Notes: generated by a model not told the origin, from the sequence alone. Counted from the stretch's first letter, positions 11,145 through 21,545 are shown. The stretch is 64,000 bases of DNA from Nematopogon swammerdamellus (GCA_946902875.1 OX336336.1:26925558-26989557), one strand, 5' to 3'. Numbers and translations are program-made.

Positions 11145-11465
11145 ACAACAATAACTATTGTTTATTGTTTATTGTATAATTTCATCCATAGGTAGGTAAC
11201 CTACGCTTGGACATGTCGAAAATTCCGCCAGTTCTAAATTCAATGCGAAGAAGAACTGACAAACAAACTTCGCAAGTCACAATGTTTTGTTAGTACCTTA
11301 TAAGTATTATATTATAGTAACTTACAAATAATTAACCCATACTACCGCTCACAAGAGCATTAATAATTACAGCATAAACATGAATACTGAAGAATTTGAC
11401 CACACTGCCTATTTAAATTACCTATATCTGGTGTATAGTGCCATCGTCAATTTTGATACTTCATA
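11145..11465 (-). repeat. dispersed repeat R1, copy 1
   Basis: A sequence of about 310 bp present three times (here inverted; also 16793-17040 and 22862-23170). Marker words on this family's plus sense are GAGTATTCATGTTTATGCTG, AACAAAACATTGTGACTT and GGCGGAATTTTCGACATGTC. No coding capacity and no terminal inverted repeats seen. Class unknown. Confidence 0.75.
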
Positions 11466-12124
11466 TTATATCAAGTCAAAAAATAAATAAAAATTAGTTT
11501 ACATTTATTACAAAAAGATGTAATAAGTCATATAAAAAAAAAATTTAATGATACAAAGTGTATCCAAATGTCAAATTGTCAAAGTTTGTTAGTGCAGTGT
11601 ATTTTCAGTGCAGTAAACAAATTATAAATTTAAAATAGCAAATATTATCAATAATTAATTAAAATGTAATAAGTACACTGTTTTAATATTGAGTAAAATT
11701 ATATATTATATTAAGCTACAATATCATCGGTAGCTTGTCATGCGTGTATTACGAGTATGTTGATTGGATCGGATCGGCCGGTTGGCCGCCAACCAGCGGT
11801 CCGGGGGAAGCTGGCCCAATCGCCTACTCCTCCGAGGCAGTAAATTGGGACGCTTCGCGAAATAGGGTAAGCCTCATAATTTCTTCGTTCATATAATAAG
11901 CAAGTTCTCTACGGGGCGGCTGAGACGGTGGTGTTGTTTGAAAGGGAGGGGAGGGGGGAAATAAGGGACTGACCGCGTCCGGCCGCGTTCGCTTTCAGGG
12001 CGGCTTTTAAATTTGGAACTTCGCTCGAACTGCTATTCTTGACAATGTGATTTGACATTTGTTATCTTTAGAAGTTTTGATTCGCTCCCGTGACATTTTG
12101 GGTTTATTCGCTCGTTGAGACAAC

Positions 12125-12245
12125 CATAAGGTGTCTAACGACGCCCATGGACCTTCAGTCGTACGGGTACGCGTAAACCGGTTGCGAATGCCATGCCGGC
12201 CTGACGGATACCTATTCACGCCTTTCTCAAAGGACCCGAGACTGT
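12125..12245 (-). mobile_element. LINE 3' end fragment
   Basis: The minus strand carries GGCATGGCATTCGCAACCGG and GGGCGTCGTTAGACACC, the 3' end family described at 9175-9340. The upstream remainder (11470-12124) is AT-rich, with a GC island at 11755-11870, and is unassigned. Confidence 0.6.
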
Positions 12246-12385
12246 ATTACCGGTTCTGTGGAGGATCAAAACTGACACGGCTGGTTATATCACAAATAAA
12301 TCATACAACATTCTTGACGTCAGCCCATAAGATCTTGATGAACTAGGTGCCATGTTAGTGCTTCTCTTTGGGCTTTGGTCGTATT
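12246..12385 (-). mobile_element. SINE-1 3' fragment, degenerate
   Basis: AACTGACACGGCTGG, TGACGTCAGCCCATAA and GAACTAGGTGCCATG are the complement of the SINE-1 3' half. The A-tail is lost and the copy stops before the central body. Confidence 0.6.
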
Positions 12386-12392
12386 AATTTAA

Positions 12393-12808
12393 GACGGGAC
12401 GGAAGTTAACTTTTGTCTATACAAAATCGTCTTTCGGCATTTATATTTTTTACCCCCCTAAACCTTATCCGATCTTTGTAATTTTTTTTTTAATAAGGAC
12501 CGCCGAATCTATTTCCTTGTCTTTTTATTTTTTTAATATCTGAAGTGATGACTCAATAAAACTTAATGAACTTCATGACATAAAAAAATAAAAAAATAAT
12601 TTTTTTTCGGTCGAAATACAATTTTTTTTAGCTCCGGTGTTGTAATATTTAATTTTCATCTAAACAAAAAAATGACAGGAACGTAGATTGGACTGTCTGT
12701 TAGACAAGAAAGCAAAATTGTAAACATCGGATAAGGTTTAGGGGGCTAGAAAAAAACATAAATGCCGAAAGACTATTTTGTATGGAGAAAGTTAACTTTC
12801 GCCTCGTC
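12393..12808. mobile_element. piggyBac-like MITE flanked by TTAA
   Basis: TTAA at 12389-12392 and 12809-12812 flank a 416-bp element. Its ends are GACGGGACGG and, reverse-complemented, GACGAGGCGA, and the arms agree for about 85 bases (GTTAACTTT, GTCTTTCGGCATTTAT, CCCCCTAAACCTTATCCGAT). TTAA duplications are typical of piggyBac. The element has no transposase. A truncated second copy lies at 51361-51690. Confidence 0.75.
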
Positions 12809-12839
12809 TTAAATGCGCTTTCTAACTTTAATCTCAAAG

Positions 12840-13087
12840 CTTAAAAAAACACCGGCCAAGTGCGAGTCGGACTCGCGCACCGAGGTTTCCGCACCACAAA
12901 AAAAAACATTGAAAAAAAAACACATTTCTTGTATGGGAACTAAATAACACATATTCTGTGAACATTTCAACGGGCTACCTATTACGGTTCTAGAGATACA
13001 GCCCTCGGACAAACAGATAGACAGACAGACAGACAGACGGCGTAGGCTTAGTAATAGGGTCCCGTTACCGGATACGGAACCCTAAAA
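12840..13087 (+). repeat. dispersed repeat GGCCAAGTGCGAGTC family
   Basis: Ordered words: GGCCAAGTGCGAGTCGGACT, AACGGGCTACCTATTACGG, ACAGCCCTCGGACA, a GACA run, GGCGTAGGCTTAGTAATAGG and ACGGAACCCTAAAAA. Copies or fragments: 17035-17110, 28215-28310, 28390-28510 (minus), 36030-36395, 42955-43390 (minus), 45488-45862 (minus). The class is undetermined. Confidence 0.75.
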
Positions 13088-13417
13088 ACTAATTCAATTT
13101 GAGAAAATATCTTATCTCGCCTCTACTGAAGGGCAGAATTATAAATACAACTTACCAAAATGTTGACAGCATACAAGACCTATTAGTCGGAGTGTAAATT
13201 ACTGAGGCGGCACGGCAGACGGTCCCTCGTGTGTTTACTTACGTAAGGAGCAGACTACATGTTGTACTTAGCGGAGTTCGGACTCGGTGGAGGCGAAGAT
13301 TTCAAACTAATTTGGTGTTTTGTAGATTCGTTCTATTATATTTTGTTGATATTTTGCTATGGTACGAGTAGGACTTTATGACCAAAATCGGAAGCCAGCC
13401 GCTCAATAGTTACGTTT

Positions 13418-13720
13418 TTTTTATGGAAACTGACACGGTTGGCTACATCACCTACAACATCCGTAATGTCAGCACATAACACCGGGTGAACTAGGTGCCG
13501 TGTCAGTGCTTCCCTTCATTTCATATCGGCTACACTGAACTGGACGGAAAACACGATAGCCGTTTCGACGGACGTTTCATCCAGTGCGGTGGTACCAACC
13601 CGGGCGGGATAAACCCTACAACCTAGTAAGGTAAGAAGGGAAGGGACCTACAGTTTTACGTGGAATCCGAACCACGGTCGAGCGGTCACCCATCCAAGTA
13701 CTGACATTTCCTTATCCCTT
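13418..13720 (-). mobile_element. SINE-1 with partial 5S head
   Basis: T-run at 13418, then the complement of the body. At the 5' end the complement of the B box (GAATCCGAACC) and of the 5S-like block (GGTCACCCATCCAAGTACTG) is kept. About 18 bases are deleted in the TATGTAAATAG region. Confidence 0.8.
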
Positions 13721-13853
13721 ACTCGACTTTGCTATGTTTGACGAAGATTATTTAGTGTTGATTAATATTACTACCTACTTATATTTTAAACAAAAAAAAT
13801 ATCATTATCAGATGAGGATATAACTTCCATAAGCCGCATCTTACAGCAGTGTA

Positions 13854-15146
13854 CAAGGGCTGCCTTTTAAGTTCTGTCGTTTATATAAATTACCGGCAGC
13901 TTTGAATTTGGAACTGTTCGATATTCAAATTTGTCAGAATTTAGAATCTCAAAACAATTGAAAGTATTAGGATTAATGCTATTGTTTAGTCATTGCGTCG
14001 CGTCGTTTTGAATCTGTCAAGTCACGTACGAGCGGAACGAAAATGAATCTTACTAAGGAAAATGTCCATGAAATTATTTTCTACAACTTTAAAAGAGGTC
14101 TAAAACGGTTTCTGTGTTTTGAAAAGCTAACATCTGTGTTCCATGATGAAGCCCCATCTTTGCGGACTGTCGAACGCTGGCAGCGTGGACATACCAGTGT
14201 AAGTAAAAAATCTCGTGAAGGACGTCCAGAATCCGCCTTCATTGAAGAAAACATCATTGCTGTGAGACGACTAATTCTCGAAGATCGTTATGTGACATAT
14301 CGAGAGATAGGGGCGTTATTAGGCATCTCAGGGATAACCATTCAGAAGATATTGCATGAGGTGCTTGGTGTGAGAAAACTAGTTTGCCGTTGGATCCCGC
14401 ATTTGCTTTCCGACGATCATAAGGGGGCCCGCGTCAGATGGTGTAAGAAAACTCTTCAAAGGTTCAACCGAGGAGAGTCAAATCACGTCTACGACATCAT
14501 CAGTGGTGAAGAATCTTGGATCTATGCCTACGATCCTGATTCCAAACAACAATCTACAGTCTGGGTCTTCCAAGACGATCCAAAGCCGACTAAAGTTGTT
14601 CGCTCTCGAAGCATTTCAAAGAAGATGGTGGCCACGTTCGTTGCGAAAACTGGTCATGTTGCGACGATTGCACTTGAAGATCGTAGAACGGTTAATGCAG
14701 AGTTGTAAACCACAGTTTGTTTACCACAGGTCATCGTCGAACTTCGGAAATCTAACCCAAAGCGACGCATCATCCTACACCATGACAACGCAAGCTCACA
14801 CTGTGCTCGTCAAACTATTCAGTATTTGAAGCAGAAAAATGTAGAAATTCTTGACCATCCTCCATACAGTCCTGACCTACGCCCTAATGATTTCTTTACA
14901 TTTCGTAAAATTAAGAAAAATCTTCGTGGTCAAAGGTTCCAGTCCGGTGAAGAAGCAGTCGACGCTTTCAAGACAGCCTTATTGTACACCCCTACTTTGG
15001 AGTGGAATAAATGTTTTAATAAGGTTCGAGCGAATGGAAAAGTGTATTAAATTACGTGGTGAATACTTTGAAAAACAATAAAAGATACTATAAGGTTCTA
15101 CTAGTGTTTTTTTCTTCAAACGACAAAACTTTAAAGGCATCCCTCG
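13854..15146 (+). mobile_element. complete mariner transposon
   Basis: TA dinucleotides at 13852-13853 and 15147-15148 flank the element. The terminal inverted repeats are about 30 bp: the left starts CAAGGGCTGCCTTTTAAGTT and the right, reverse-complemented, starts CGAGGGATGCCTTTAAAGTT, both reaching TGTCGTTT. The length of 1293 bp is normal for mariner. It encodes one transposase frame that is broken. Confidence 0.9.
14043..15081 (+). pseudogene. mariner transposase, inactivated
   Basis: The start MNLTKENVHEIIFYNFKRGL is a typical mariner N-terminus. The helix-turn-helix region with YREIGALLGISGITI leads to WIPHLLSDDHK and the catalytic core. The second and third acidic residues (HDNASSH near residue 248, and PND 34 residues further on) have the D34D spacing that defines mariner. 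The position of the first catalytic Asp, normally GDESWI, here reads GEESWI, so Asp is replaced by Glu at about residue 155. A nonsense codon at 14706-14708 interrupts the frame just after NAEL, and the same frame resumes directly. Near 15020 a one-base slip moves the C-terminus (RMEKCIKLRGEYFEKQ) to another frame. Three independent lesions make it a dead copy. Confidence 0.9.
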
Positions 15147-15404
15147 TACATAGTAAGTAGGTAAGTATGTAAGTATATACTGCATTCTGTGCGAAAGTTT
15201 CCAAAACGGAACCTCCCTGTTGGCAGCCTCTTGCCCCAACCAACCTTGCCAGTTACCTTTCTATCGATTTGCAGGCTTGTTTGCGTTGGCTTAAATCCAG
15301 ATTCGGATAGTCGGAGGGCCTTGTGTGTTTTGGTTGGCGGTTGAAAATGTTATGAAATACATCTTCAGTTTTTATATTTTCATAAATATAAATTTTTTAT
15401 AAAT

Positions 15405-15520
15405 AATTTACCCCAAGTAGAGTCAAGGGTCCTTCAAGAAGGGATTGGCAACTGTCAGGCCGGCATGGCATTCGCAACCCCCGCATACGACCGAATGTCT
15501 ACGGGACCAAGAACCAAGTA
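15405..15520 (+). mobile_element. LINE 3' end fragment
   Basis: CTGTCAGGCCGGCATGGCAT, then ACGACCGAATGTC, the same 3' end as 9175-9340. It breaks off before the A-tail. Confidence 0.6.
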
Positions 15521-15592
15521 GGAAGGACGTTATCAAAATAGCCAATGGCAATTTGAGTGAGCAAACAGCGGCGGGTGGCCAAGCAACGAATT

Positions 15593-15780
15593 AAAAAGTA
15601 TCAAAGAATAAAAAAGTATCAACGAATTAAAAAGTATCAACGAATTAAAAAGTATCAACGAATTAAAAAGTATCAACGGATTAAAAAGTATCAACGAATT
15701 AAAAAGCATCAACGAATTAAAAAGTATCAACGAATTAAAAAGTATCAACGAATTAAAAAGTATCAACGAATTAAAAAGTA
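15593..15780. repeat. 18-bp tandem repeat, about 10 copies
   Basis: The unit GTATCAACGAATTAAAAA is repeated with few changes. The 18-base period is a multiple of three and leaves both strands open (QRIKKY on plus), which is not evidence of a gene. The array ends exactly where a SINE-2 begins. Confidence 0.9.
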
Positions 15781-15782
15781 GA

Positions 15783-16140
15783 ATGTCGTTGTGGCCGAGT
15801 GGTTAAAACGATTACGTGCATACCATACACTTGCTGCTTCACCGTTCGGAACCGGTGTAAAACTGTTAAGGTCCCTTCCCTTGCCCCTTACCTACTAGGT
15901 GATCGGCTCAAATTGTAGCCGACTGGGTTGGTACCGCGGTACTGGATGTAAGATGGCCGCATAGCAGCTTCGGTTGTGTTCTCCTCTAGTCCAATATAGC
16001 CAGCAATTTAGGGAGATCTCCTGTATATGACACCTACCTTCTCGGAGGTGATATTGGCTGGTCGGAGCATGTGCTTTGGCCCCTCTGACGCAGCCACCGA
16101 TACCGGATCATATAAATAAAAAAAGGCGATTCCCCATACA
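15783..16140 (+). mobile_element. SINE-2 with tRNA-Ser/Leu-like head
   Basis: The head GTGGCCGAGTGGTTAA is a class II tRNA-like A box, and CCGTTCGGAACCGG sits at the B-box position. The body contains GACTGGGTTGGTACCGCGG, GTCCAATATAGCCAGCAA and GGAGGTGATATTGGCTGGTC, ending at CCGATACCGG and an A-rich tail. GGGTTGGTACC...GTTTTCC...AGTGTAGCC of SINE-1 lines up with GGGTTGGTACC...GTTCTCC...AATATAGCC here, so the two families share a central module. Other copies: 35150-35262, 38871-39245, 45003-45105, 53858-54826. Confidence 0.75.
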
Positions 16141-16162
16141 GGGGGCTCGGTGGAGCAGCGTA

Positions 16163-16496
16163 GTTTTTTTTTTTTTTTTATGGAAACTGACACGGTTGGC
16201 TACATCACCTGCAACATCCATGATGTCAGCCCATAACACCGGGTGAACTTGGTGCCACGTCAGTACTTCCCTTCGATCGTGCCGGCTACACCGAACTGGA
16301 CGGAAAACACAAACTATTTACATAGCCGTTTCGACCGTCCTTTCATTCAGTGCGGTGGTACCAACCCGGGCGGGTTAAACCCTACCACCTAGTAATATAA
16401 GAAGGGGGAGTCATATCCCTTAGTTGCCTTTTACGACACACACGGGGAGAGATGCAGTGGGGCTATTCTTTTAAAGTACCGGCCCCACACGGTACG
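16163..16496 (-). mobile_element. SINE-1 with head B, full length
   Basis: T14 run (A-tail), complement of the complete body, then the complement of head B ending CGGCCCCACACGGTA. There are few changes relative to the copies at 10008, 46018, 47078 and 56527, which suggests recent activity of this subfamily. Confidence 0.85.
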
Positions 16497-16708
16497 ATGA
16501 AGTCCTTTGAATCCCTTAGATAACGCCATTGTCATGACCCATTTACCCCGTGATCGGGTGCTTAATTTGGACATATCGGCTCTTCCGAAGACATTCACTG
16601 CACAGTGGTTTCATCCGGTGGGCTCGGGCTGCACAGTGGATTGACTGAGTGTAAAAAAAAATTCTGACGCTATTGGATGCTGCAAAATGCATTTCGCAGA
16701 TCGCGCTT

Positions 16709-16796
16709 CGTTTAGACCTGGGCGCGGTCAGTACTTGGATGGATGACCGCTCGACCGTTGGAGGCGGACCGTGGTTCGGATTCCACGAAACTTGTA
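16709..16796 (+). mobile_element. SINE-1 head fragment (5S-like plus B box)
   Basis: GGGCGCGGTCAGTACTTGGA, TGGATGACCGCTCGACC and GGTTCGGATTCCACG survive without the A box or the body. It abuts copy 2 of dispersed repeat R1. Confidence 0.7.
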
Positions 16797-17040
16797 AATA
16801 AGCAGAGTGGTCTGATTCTTGAGTATTCATGTTTATGCTGTAAATATTAATGTTCTTGTGAGCGGTAGTATGGGTTATTTTGTAAGCTAGTATAATATAA
16901 TACTTATAAGGTACTAACAAAACATTGTGACTTACGAAGTTTGTCAAATGTTCTTCGCATTGAATTTAGAACTGGCGGAATTTTCGACATGTCTAAGCAT
17001 AGGTTACCTACCTACGGATGAAATTATACAATAAACGATA
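16793..17040 (+). repeat. dispersed repeat R1, copy 2
   Basis: Same order of marker words as the inverted copy at 11145-11465; about 60 bases shorter at the 5' end. Confidence 0.7.
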
Positions 17041-17339
17041 GACAGACAGACGGACAGACGGACGGCGTAGGCTTAGTAAGAGGCTCCGTACCGGTACGGA
17101 AACCTAAAAACGTGACTGAAATCAATTCTATTCTGTTCAAAATTCGAACGGCGTTCTGTTGCGGCCGTTATGCGGTAAACGTGTGCAATTTAAAAATATT
17201 TGTAAATTCCGTTATTCTGAATTCAAATCTCATATCCTTTAACCCAAGCTTTTAACAGAATTTAGCGGCGCGGAGGCGCGGCGCGTGGATTCCGCGGTCT
17301 GGGCTTGAAATTTTGTTCACCCATGTCATTCTGTCAATC

Positions 17340-18036
17340 AGCGTGTAAGCGTCCAATGCTGGACATACGCCTCTCCAATTTTCCTCCAGTCTCCAATTTT
17401 CCTTTCCGCCGACTTACTTGATGTTGTCGACCCAATCAGCGGGTGGTGTTACCACACTCTGTTTTCTTGTACACGGCTGCGAATGTAGGACAGGGTTACT
17501 CCAACGGTCATCGTCTATTCGGCTGACGTGCCCATCCCACTGTCACTGTTTACCCATAAAATTTACTTACTATTTCAATGGAGCGCTACCTATAGCGAAA
17601 GATAAATATAGCCATAAGTAATAATATTAATTAATTGGCTTACTAAACAAGTCCATCCGCAATGATGATGGATGATCCATAAGATGTACATGTACCCACT
17701 TACGTTGGCGTCGAGTTAATCAGACATGTCACCGAGAAGCGCTGCTATCACAGAGAAGCCAGCGAGATATATTACTAGAGGATACGCTACGAAAGAAGTC
17801 GTGCTCAGCCCAGTGCCACCGGAGCTTAGCCACCCGATGTCCAATATCGACTACTTTGGTGCGTCGGCGGATTGCCTCGTTACGCACCATAGCACGTAGC
17901 GATATTCCCAGCATGGCTCGCTCCCATTGCTCGCTGGGCAACTTTCAACATTTGGACAACAGCGACAGTCAGAGTCCAAGTTTCACACCCTTACGTCATA
18001 ACCGGGAGGACGCACTGGTCATAAATACTCGTCTTT
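17340..18036 (-). pseudogene. RTE LINE fragment, interrupted
   Basis: On the minus strand, 18036-17811 encodes YDQCVLPVMT with changes, then MERAMLGISLRAMVRNEAI-like sequence and AKLRWHWAEH. 17556-17340 continues with the complement of the C-terminal end (AYVQ-like, terminal CTTACACGCTGATTGAC). The 17557-17810 segment between them is unrelated and is presumably an insertion. The fragment lies directly downstream of the receptor gene's 3' end in the same orientation, and its first part is the RTE sequence found in every unit of the adjacent 156-bp array. It is the likely source or remnant of the array founder. Confidence 0.75.
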
Positions 18037-18039
18037 AAA

Positions 18040-18432
18040 TCAATCAATCAATACTAATAAAAAATGTGTAAGGGATGATGGTCATGGAGTAAGTTACTTT
18101 GTTTTATGAGATATTGCATTTGTAGACTCTATGTATGATACTAAAACTAAATTGACAATTTTTAGAAATCTTTTTTGTGTGTATGTATGTATGTTTCTCC
18201 ATAACTCTTAAACCGATCATCCGAATTCGATGAAACTTAGTACAAGCACATTTAACTATACGGGAGACAGGATAGGCTAAATACAATTTAGTTCCGGTTA
18301 CGCTAAAATGTGGCTCTCATACAAACCGAATTGTTTCGCGCCCCGAAATAAAGGTACGGTAGCGGGCTTACTTATTTTCTTCTTTTTAAATACGGATCTC
18401 ACGCGAGCGAAGCCGCGGCAAAAGCGAGTACT
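18040..18432 (+). mobile_element. Helitron-like non-autonomous element, copy 1
   Basis: It starts in AATACTAATAA and ends CACGCGAGCGAAGCCGCGG then AAAAGCGAGTA. The terminal GC hairpin followed by a CTAG-like end resembles lepidopteran non-autonomous Helitrons. Internal words GATGATGGTCATGGAGTAAG, ACCGATCATCCGAATTCGAT and CGGTAGCGGGCTTAC recur at 25775-26147 (minus) and 56890-57392 (plus). It separates the RTE fragment from the 156-bp array. Confidence 0.6.
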
Positions 18433-21095
18433 AATAATAAATGATAAAATGAATTACCTAGTACAATGGCATCGAAGTAGTCGCAGGAAGGCCGCTCGGA
18501 AGATTTGGACAACAGCGACCGTCAGAGTCCACGTTTCACAACCCGTACGTCATACATAACCGAGAGGACGCACTGGTCATAAATACTCGTCTTTAAATAA
18601 AATAATAAAATCAATTACCTAGTACAATGGCATCGAAGTAGACGCAGGAAGGCCGCTCGGAAGATTTGGACAACAGCGACCGTCAGAGTCCACGTTTCAC
18701 AACCCGTACGTTATAACCGGGAAGACGCTAATACTCGCCTTTAAATACAATAATAAAATCAATTACCTAGTACAATGGCACCGAAGTAGACGCAGAAAGG
18801 CTGTTCGGAAGATTTGGACAACAGCGACCGTCAGAGTCCACGTTTCACAACCCGTACGTTATAACCGGGAAGACGCAGTGGTCATAATACTCGCCTTTAA
18901 ATACAATAATAAAATCAATTACCTAGTACAATGGCATCGAAGTAGACGCAGGAAGGCCGCTCGGAAGATTTGGACATCAGCGACCGTCAGAGTCCACGTT
19001 TCACAACCCGTACGTTATAACCGGGAAGACGCAGTGGTCATAATACTCGCCTTTAAATACAATAATAAAATCAATTACTTAGTACAATGGCATCGACGTA
19101 GACCCAGGAAGGCCGCTCGGAAGATTTGGACATCAGCGACCGTCAGAGTCCACGTTTCACAACCCGTACGTTATAACCGGGAAGACGCAGTGGTCATAAT
19201 ACTCGCCTTTAAATACAATAATAAAATCAATTACCTAGTACAATGGCACCGAAGTAGACGCAGAAAGGCTGTTCGGAAGATTTGGACAACAGCGACCGTC
19301 AGAGTCCACGTTTCACAACCCGTACGTTATAACCGGGAAGACGCAGTGGTCATAATACTCGCCTTTAAATACAATAATAAAATCAATTACCTAGTACAAT
19401 GGCATCGAAGTAGACGCAGGAAGGCCGCTCGGAAGATTTGGACATCAGCGACCGTCAGAGTCCACGTTTCACAACCCGTACGTTATAACCGGGAAGACGC
19501 AGTGGTCATAATACTCGCCTTTAAATACAATAATAAAATCAATTACTTAGTACAATGGCATCGACGTAGACCCAGGAAGGCCGCTCGGAAGATTTGGACA
19601 TCAGCGACCGTCAGAGTCCACGTTTCACAACCCGTACGTTATAACCGGGAAGACGCAGTGGTCATAATACTCGCCTTTAAATACAATAATAAAATCAATT
19701 ACCTAGTACAATGGCATCGAAGTAGACGCAGGAAGGCCGCTCGGAAGATTTGGACATCAGCGACCGTCAGAGCCCACGTTTCACAACCCGTACGTTATAA
19801 CCGGGAAGACGCAGTGGTAATAATACTCGCCTTTAAATACAATAATAAAATCAATTACCTAGTACAATGGCATCGAAGTAGACGCAGGAAAGCCGCTCGA
19901 AAGATTTGGACATCAGCGACAGAGTCCACGTTTCACAACCCGTACGTTATAACCGGGAAGACGCAGTGGTCATAATACTCGCCTTTAAATACAATAATAA
20001 AATCAATTACCTAGTACAATGGCATCGAAGTAGACGCAGGAAGGCCGCTCGGAAGATTTGGACATCAGCGACCGTCAGAGCCCACGTTTCACAACCCGTA
20101 CGTTATAACCGGGAAGACGCAGTGGTCATAATACTCGCCTTTAAATACAATAATAAAATCAATTACCTAGTACAATGGCATCGAAGTAGACGCAGGAAGG
20201 CCGCTCGAAAGATTTGGACATCAGCGACAGAGTCCACGTTTCACAACCCGTACGTTATAACCGGGAAGACGCAGTGGTCATAATACTCGCCTTTAAATAC
20301 AATAATAAAATCAATTACCTAGTACAATGGCATCGAAGTAGACGCAGGAAGGCCGCTCGGAAGATTTGGACATCAGCGACCGTCAGAGTCCATGTTTCAC
20401 AACCCGTACGTTATAACCGGGAAGACGCAGTGGTCATAATACTCGCCTTTAAATACAATAATAAAATCAATTACCTAGTACAATGGCATCGAAGTAGACG
20501 CAGGAAGGCCGCTCGGAAGATTTGGACATCAGCGACCGTCAGAGTCCACGTTTCACAACCCGTACGTTATAACCGGGAAGACGCAGTGGTCATAATACTC
20601 GCCTTTAAATACAATAATAAAATCAATTACCTAGTACAATGGCATCGAAGTAGACGCAGGAAGGCCGCTCGGAAGATTTGGACATCAGCGACCGTCAGAG
20701 TCCACGTTTCACAACCCGTACGTCATAACCGAGAGGACGCACTGGTCATAATACTCGCCTTTAAATACAATAATAAAATCAATTACCTAGTACAATGGCA
20801 TCGAAGTAGACGCAGGAAGGCTGTTCGGAAGATTTGGACATCAGCGACCGTCAGATTCCACGTTTCACAACCCGTACGTCATAACCGGGAAGACGCAGTG
20901 GTCATAATACTCGCCTTTAAATACAATAATAAAATCAATTACCTAGTAAAATGGCATCGAAGTAGACGCAGGAAGGCTGTTCGGAAGATTTGGACAACAG
21001 CGACCGTCAGAGTCCACGTTTCACAACCCGTACGCCATAACCGGGAGGACGCACTGGTCATAAATACTCGCCTTTAAATACAATAATAAAATCAA
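18433..21095. repeat. 156-bp chimeric tandem array (receptor C-terminus + RTE), about 17 units
   Basis: Landmark AAGATTTGGACA recurs every 156 bases (for example 18965, 19121, 19277). Read on the minus strand, each unit holds about 49 nt equivalent to the end of the receptor's terminal exon ([15 protein letters not shown] and the TAA stop), 17 nt of 3' flank (TTGATTTTATTATTGTA), then about 90 nt of an RTE reverse transcriptase fragment (YDQCV...PVI/MTYG region) broken off after GTTGTCCAAA. The array abuts the real exon at 21096. Two units carry a 4-base deletion (near 19917 and 20225), giving 152 bp. Variants repeat as blocks, which implies multi-unit duplications. Plus-strand frames of 125-365 residues exist only because 156 is divisible by three. 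Confidence 0.9.
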
Positions 21096-21226
21096 TTACC
21101 TAGTACAGTGGCAGCGTAGAAGACGCAGGAAGGCTGCTCGGAAGGTCCTGTTGAACACCGTGTAGATGATGGGGTTGATGGTGGACGAGACGTAGCCCAA
21201 CCACAAGCAGATATCCACCACGTGCT
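21096..21226 (-). CDS. 5-HT2-like amine receptor, terminal exon (TM7 and C-tail)
   Basis: This exon encodes helix 7 and the cytoplasmic tail of a class A G-protein-coupled receptor of the plasma membrane. After the acceptor GTAACAG the first two bases complete a Glu codon begun by the upstream exon (phase 1). The reading is [15 protein letters not shown], then the NPxxY motif as NPIIY, then [11 protein letters not shown] and LLRCHCTR before a TAA at 21098-21096. The tail after helix 8 is very short, with cysteines that could be palmitoylated. Within biogenic-amine receptors the sequence is closest, by my reading, to the 5-HT2 class, but octopamine- or dopamine-type receptors cannot be excluded without alignment. 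Directly after the stop comes the chimeric array derived from this exon's own end. A decayed second copy of the exon lies at 22483-22415. Confidence 0.8.
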
Positions 21227-21299
21227 CTGTTACACAAACAAACAAAACTATTTCACAATTATCCAGATGCGAAGTTAGGCGTGGCGAGAAATTCTCGAT

Positions 21300-21545
21300 A
21301 CAACTTTTATTTTATGGAAACTGACGCGGCTGGCTATATCACCTACTACATCCGTGATGCCGGTGCCAATAAAACCTTGGTGAACTAGGTGGCATGCCAT
21401 CGCTTCCCTTCGGTCGTGCCGACTACACTGAATTGGATGGAAAATACGAACTATGTATTTACATAGCCGTTTCAGCCAACTTTTCATTCAGTGCGTTGGT
21501 ACCAACCCGGGCGGGTTCAACCCTAGTAAGGCAAGAAGGGAAGTG
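21300..21545 (-). mobile_element. SINE-1, 5'-truncated
   Basis: Complement of the SINE 3' end (TTTATGGAAACTGACGCGG) through the body to CTAGTAAGGCAAGAAGGGAAG. It lies in the last intron of the receptor gene, 75 bases from the terminal exon. Confidence 0.75.

Noticed and set aside
18878..21077. Long plus-strand open frames (365, 125 and 287 codons) with 52-residue repeats (NYLVQWHR...)
   Set aside because: They follow the 156-bp period, which is divisible by three, and are antisense to receptor and RTE coding sequence. The frame breaks exactly at the two units with a 4-base deletion. No independent sign of a gene.
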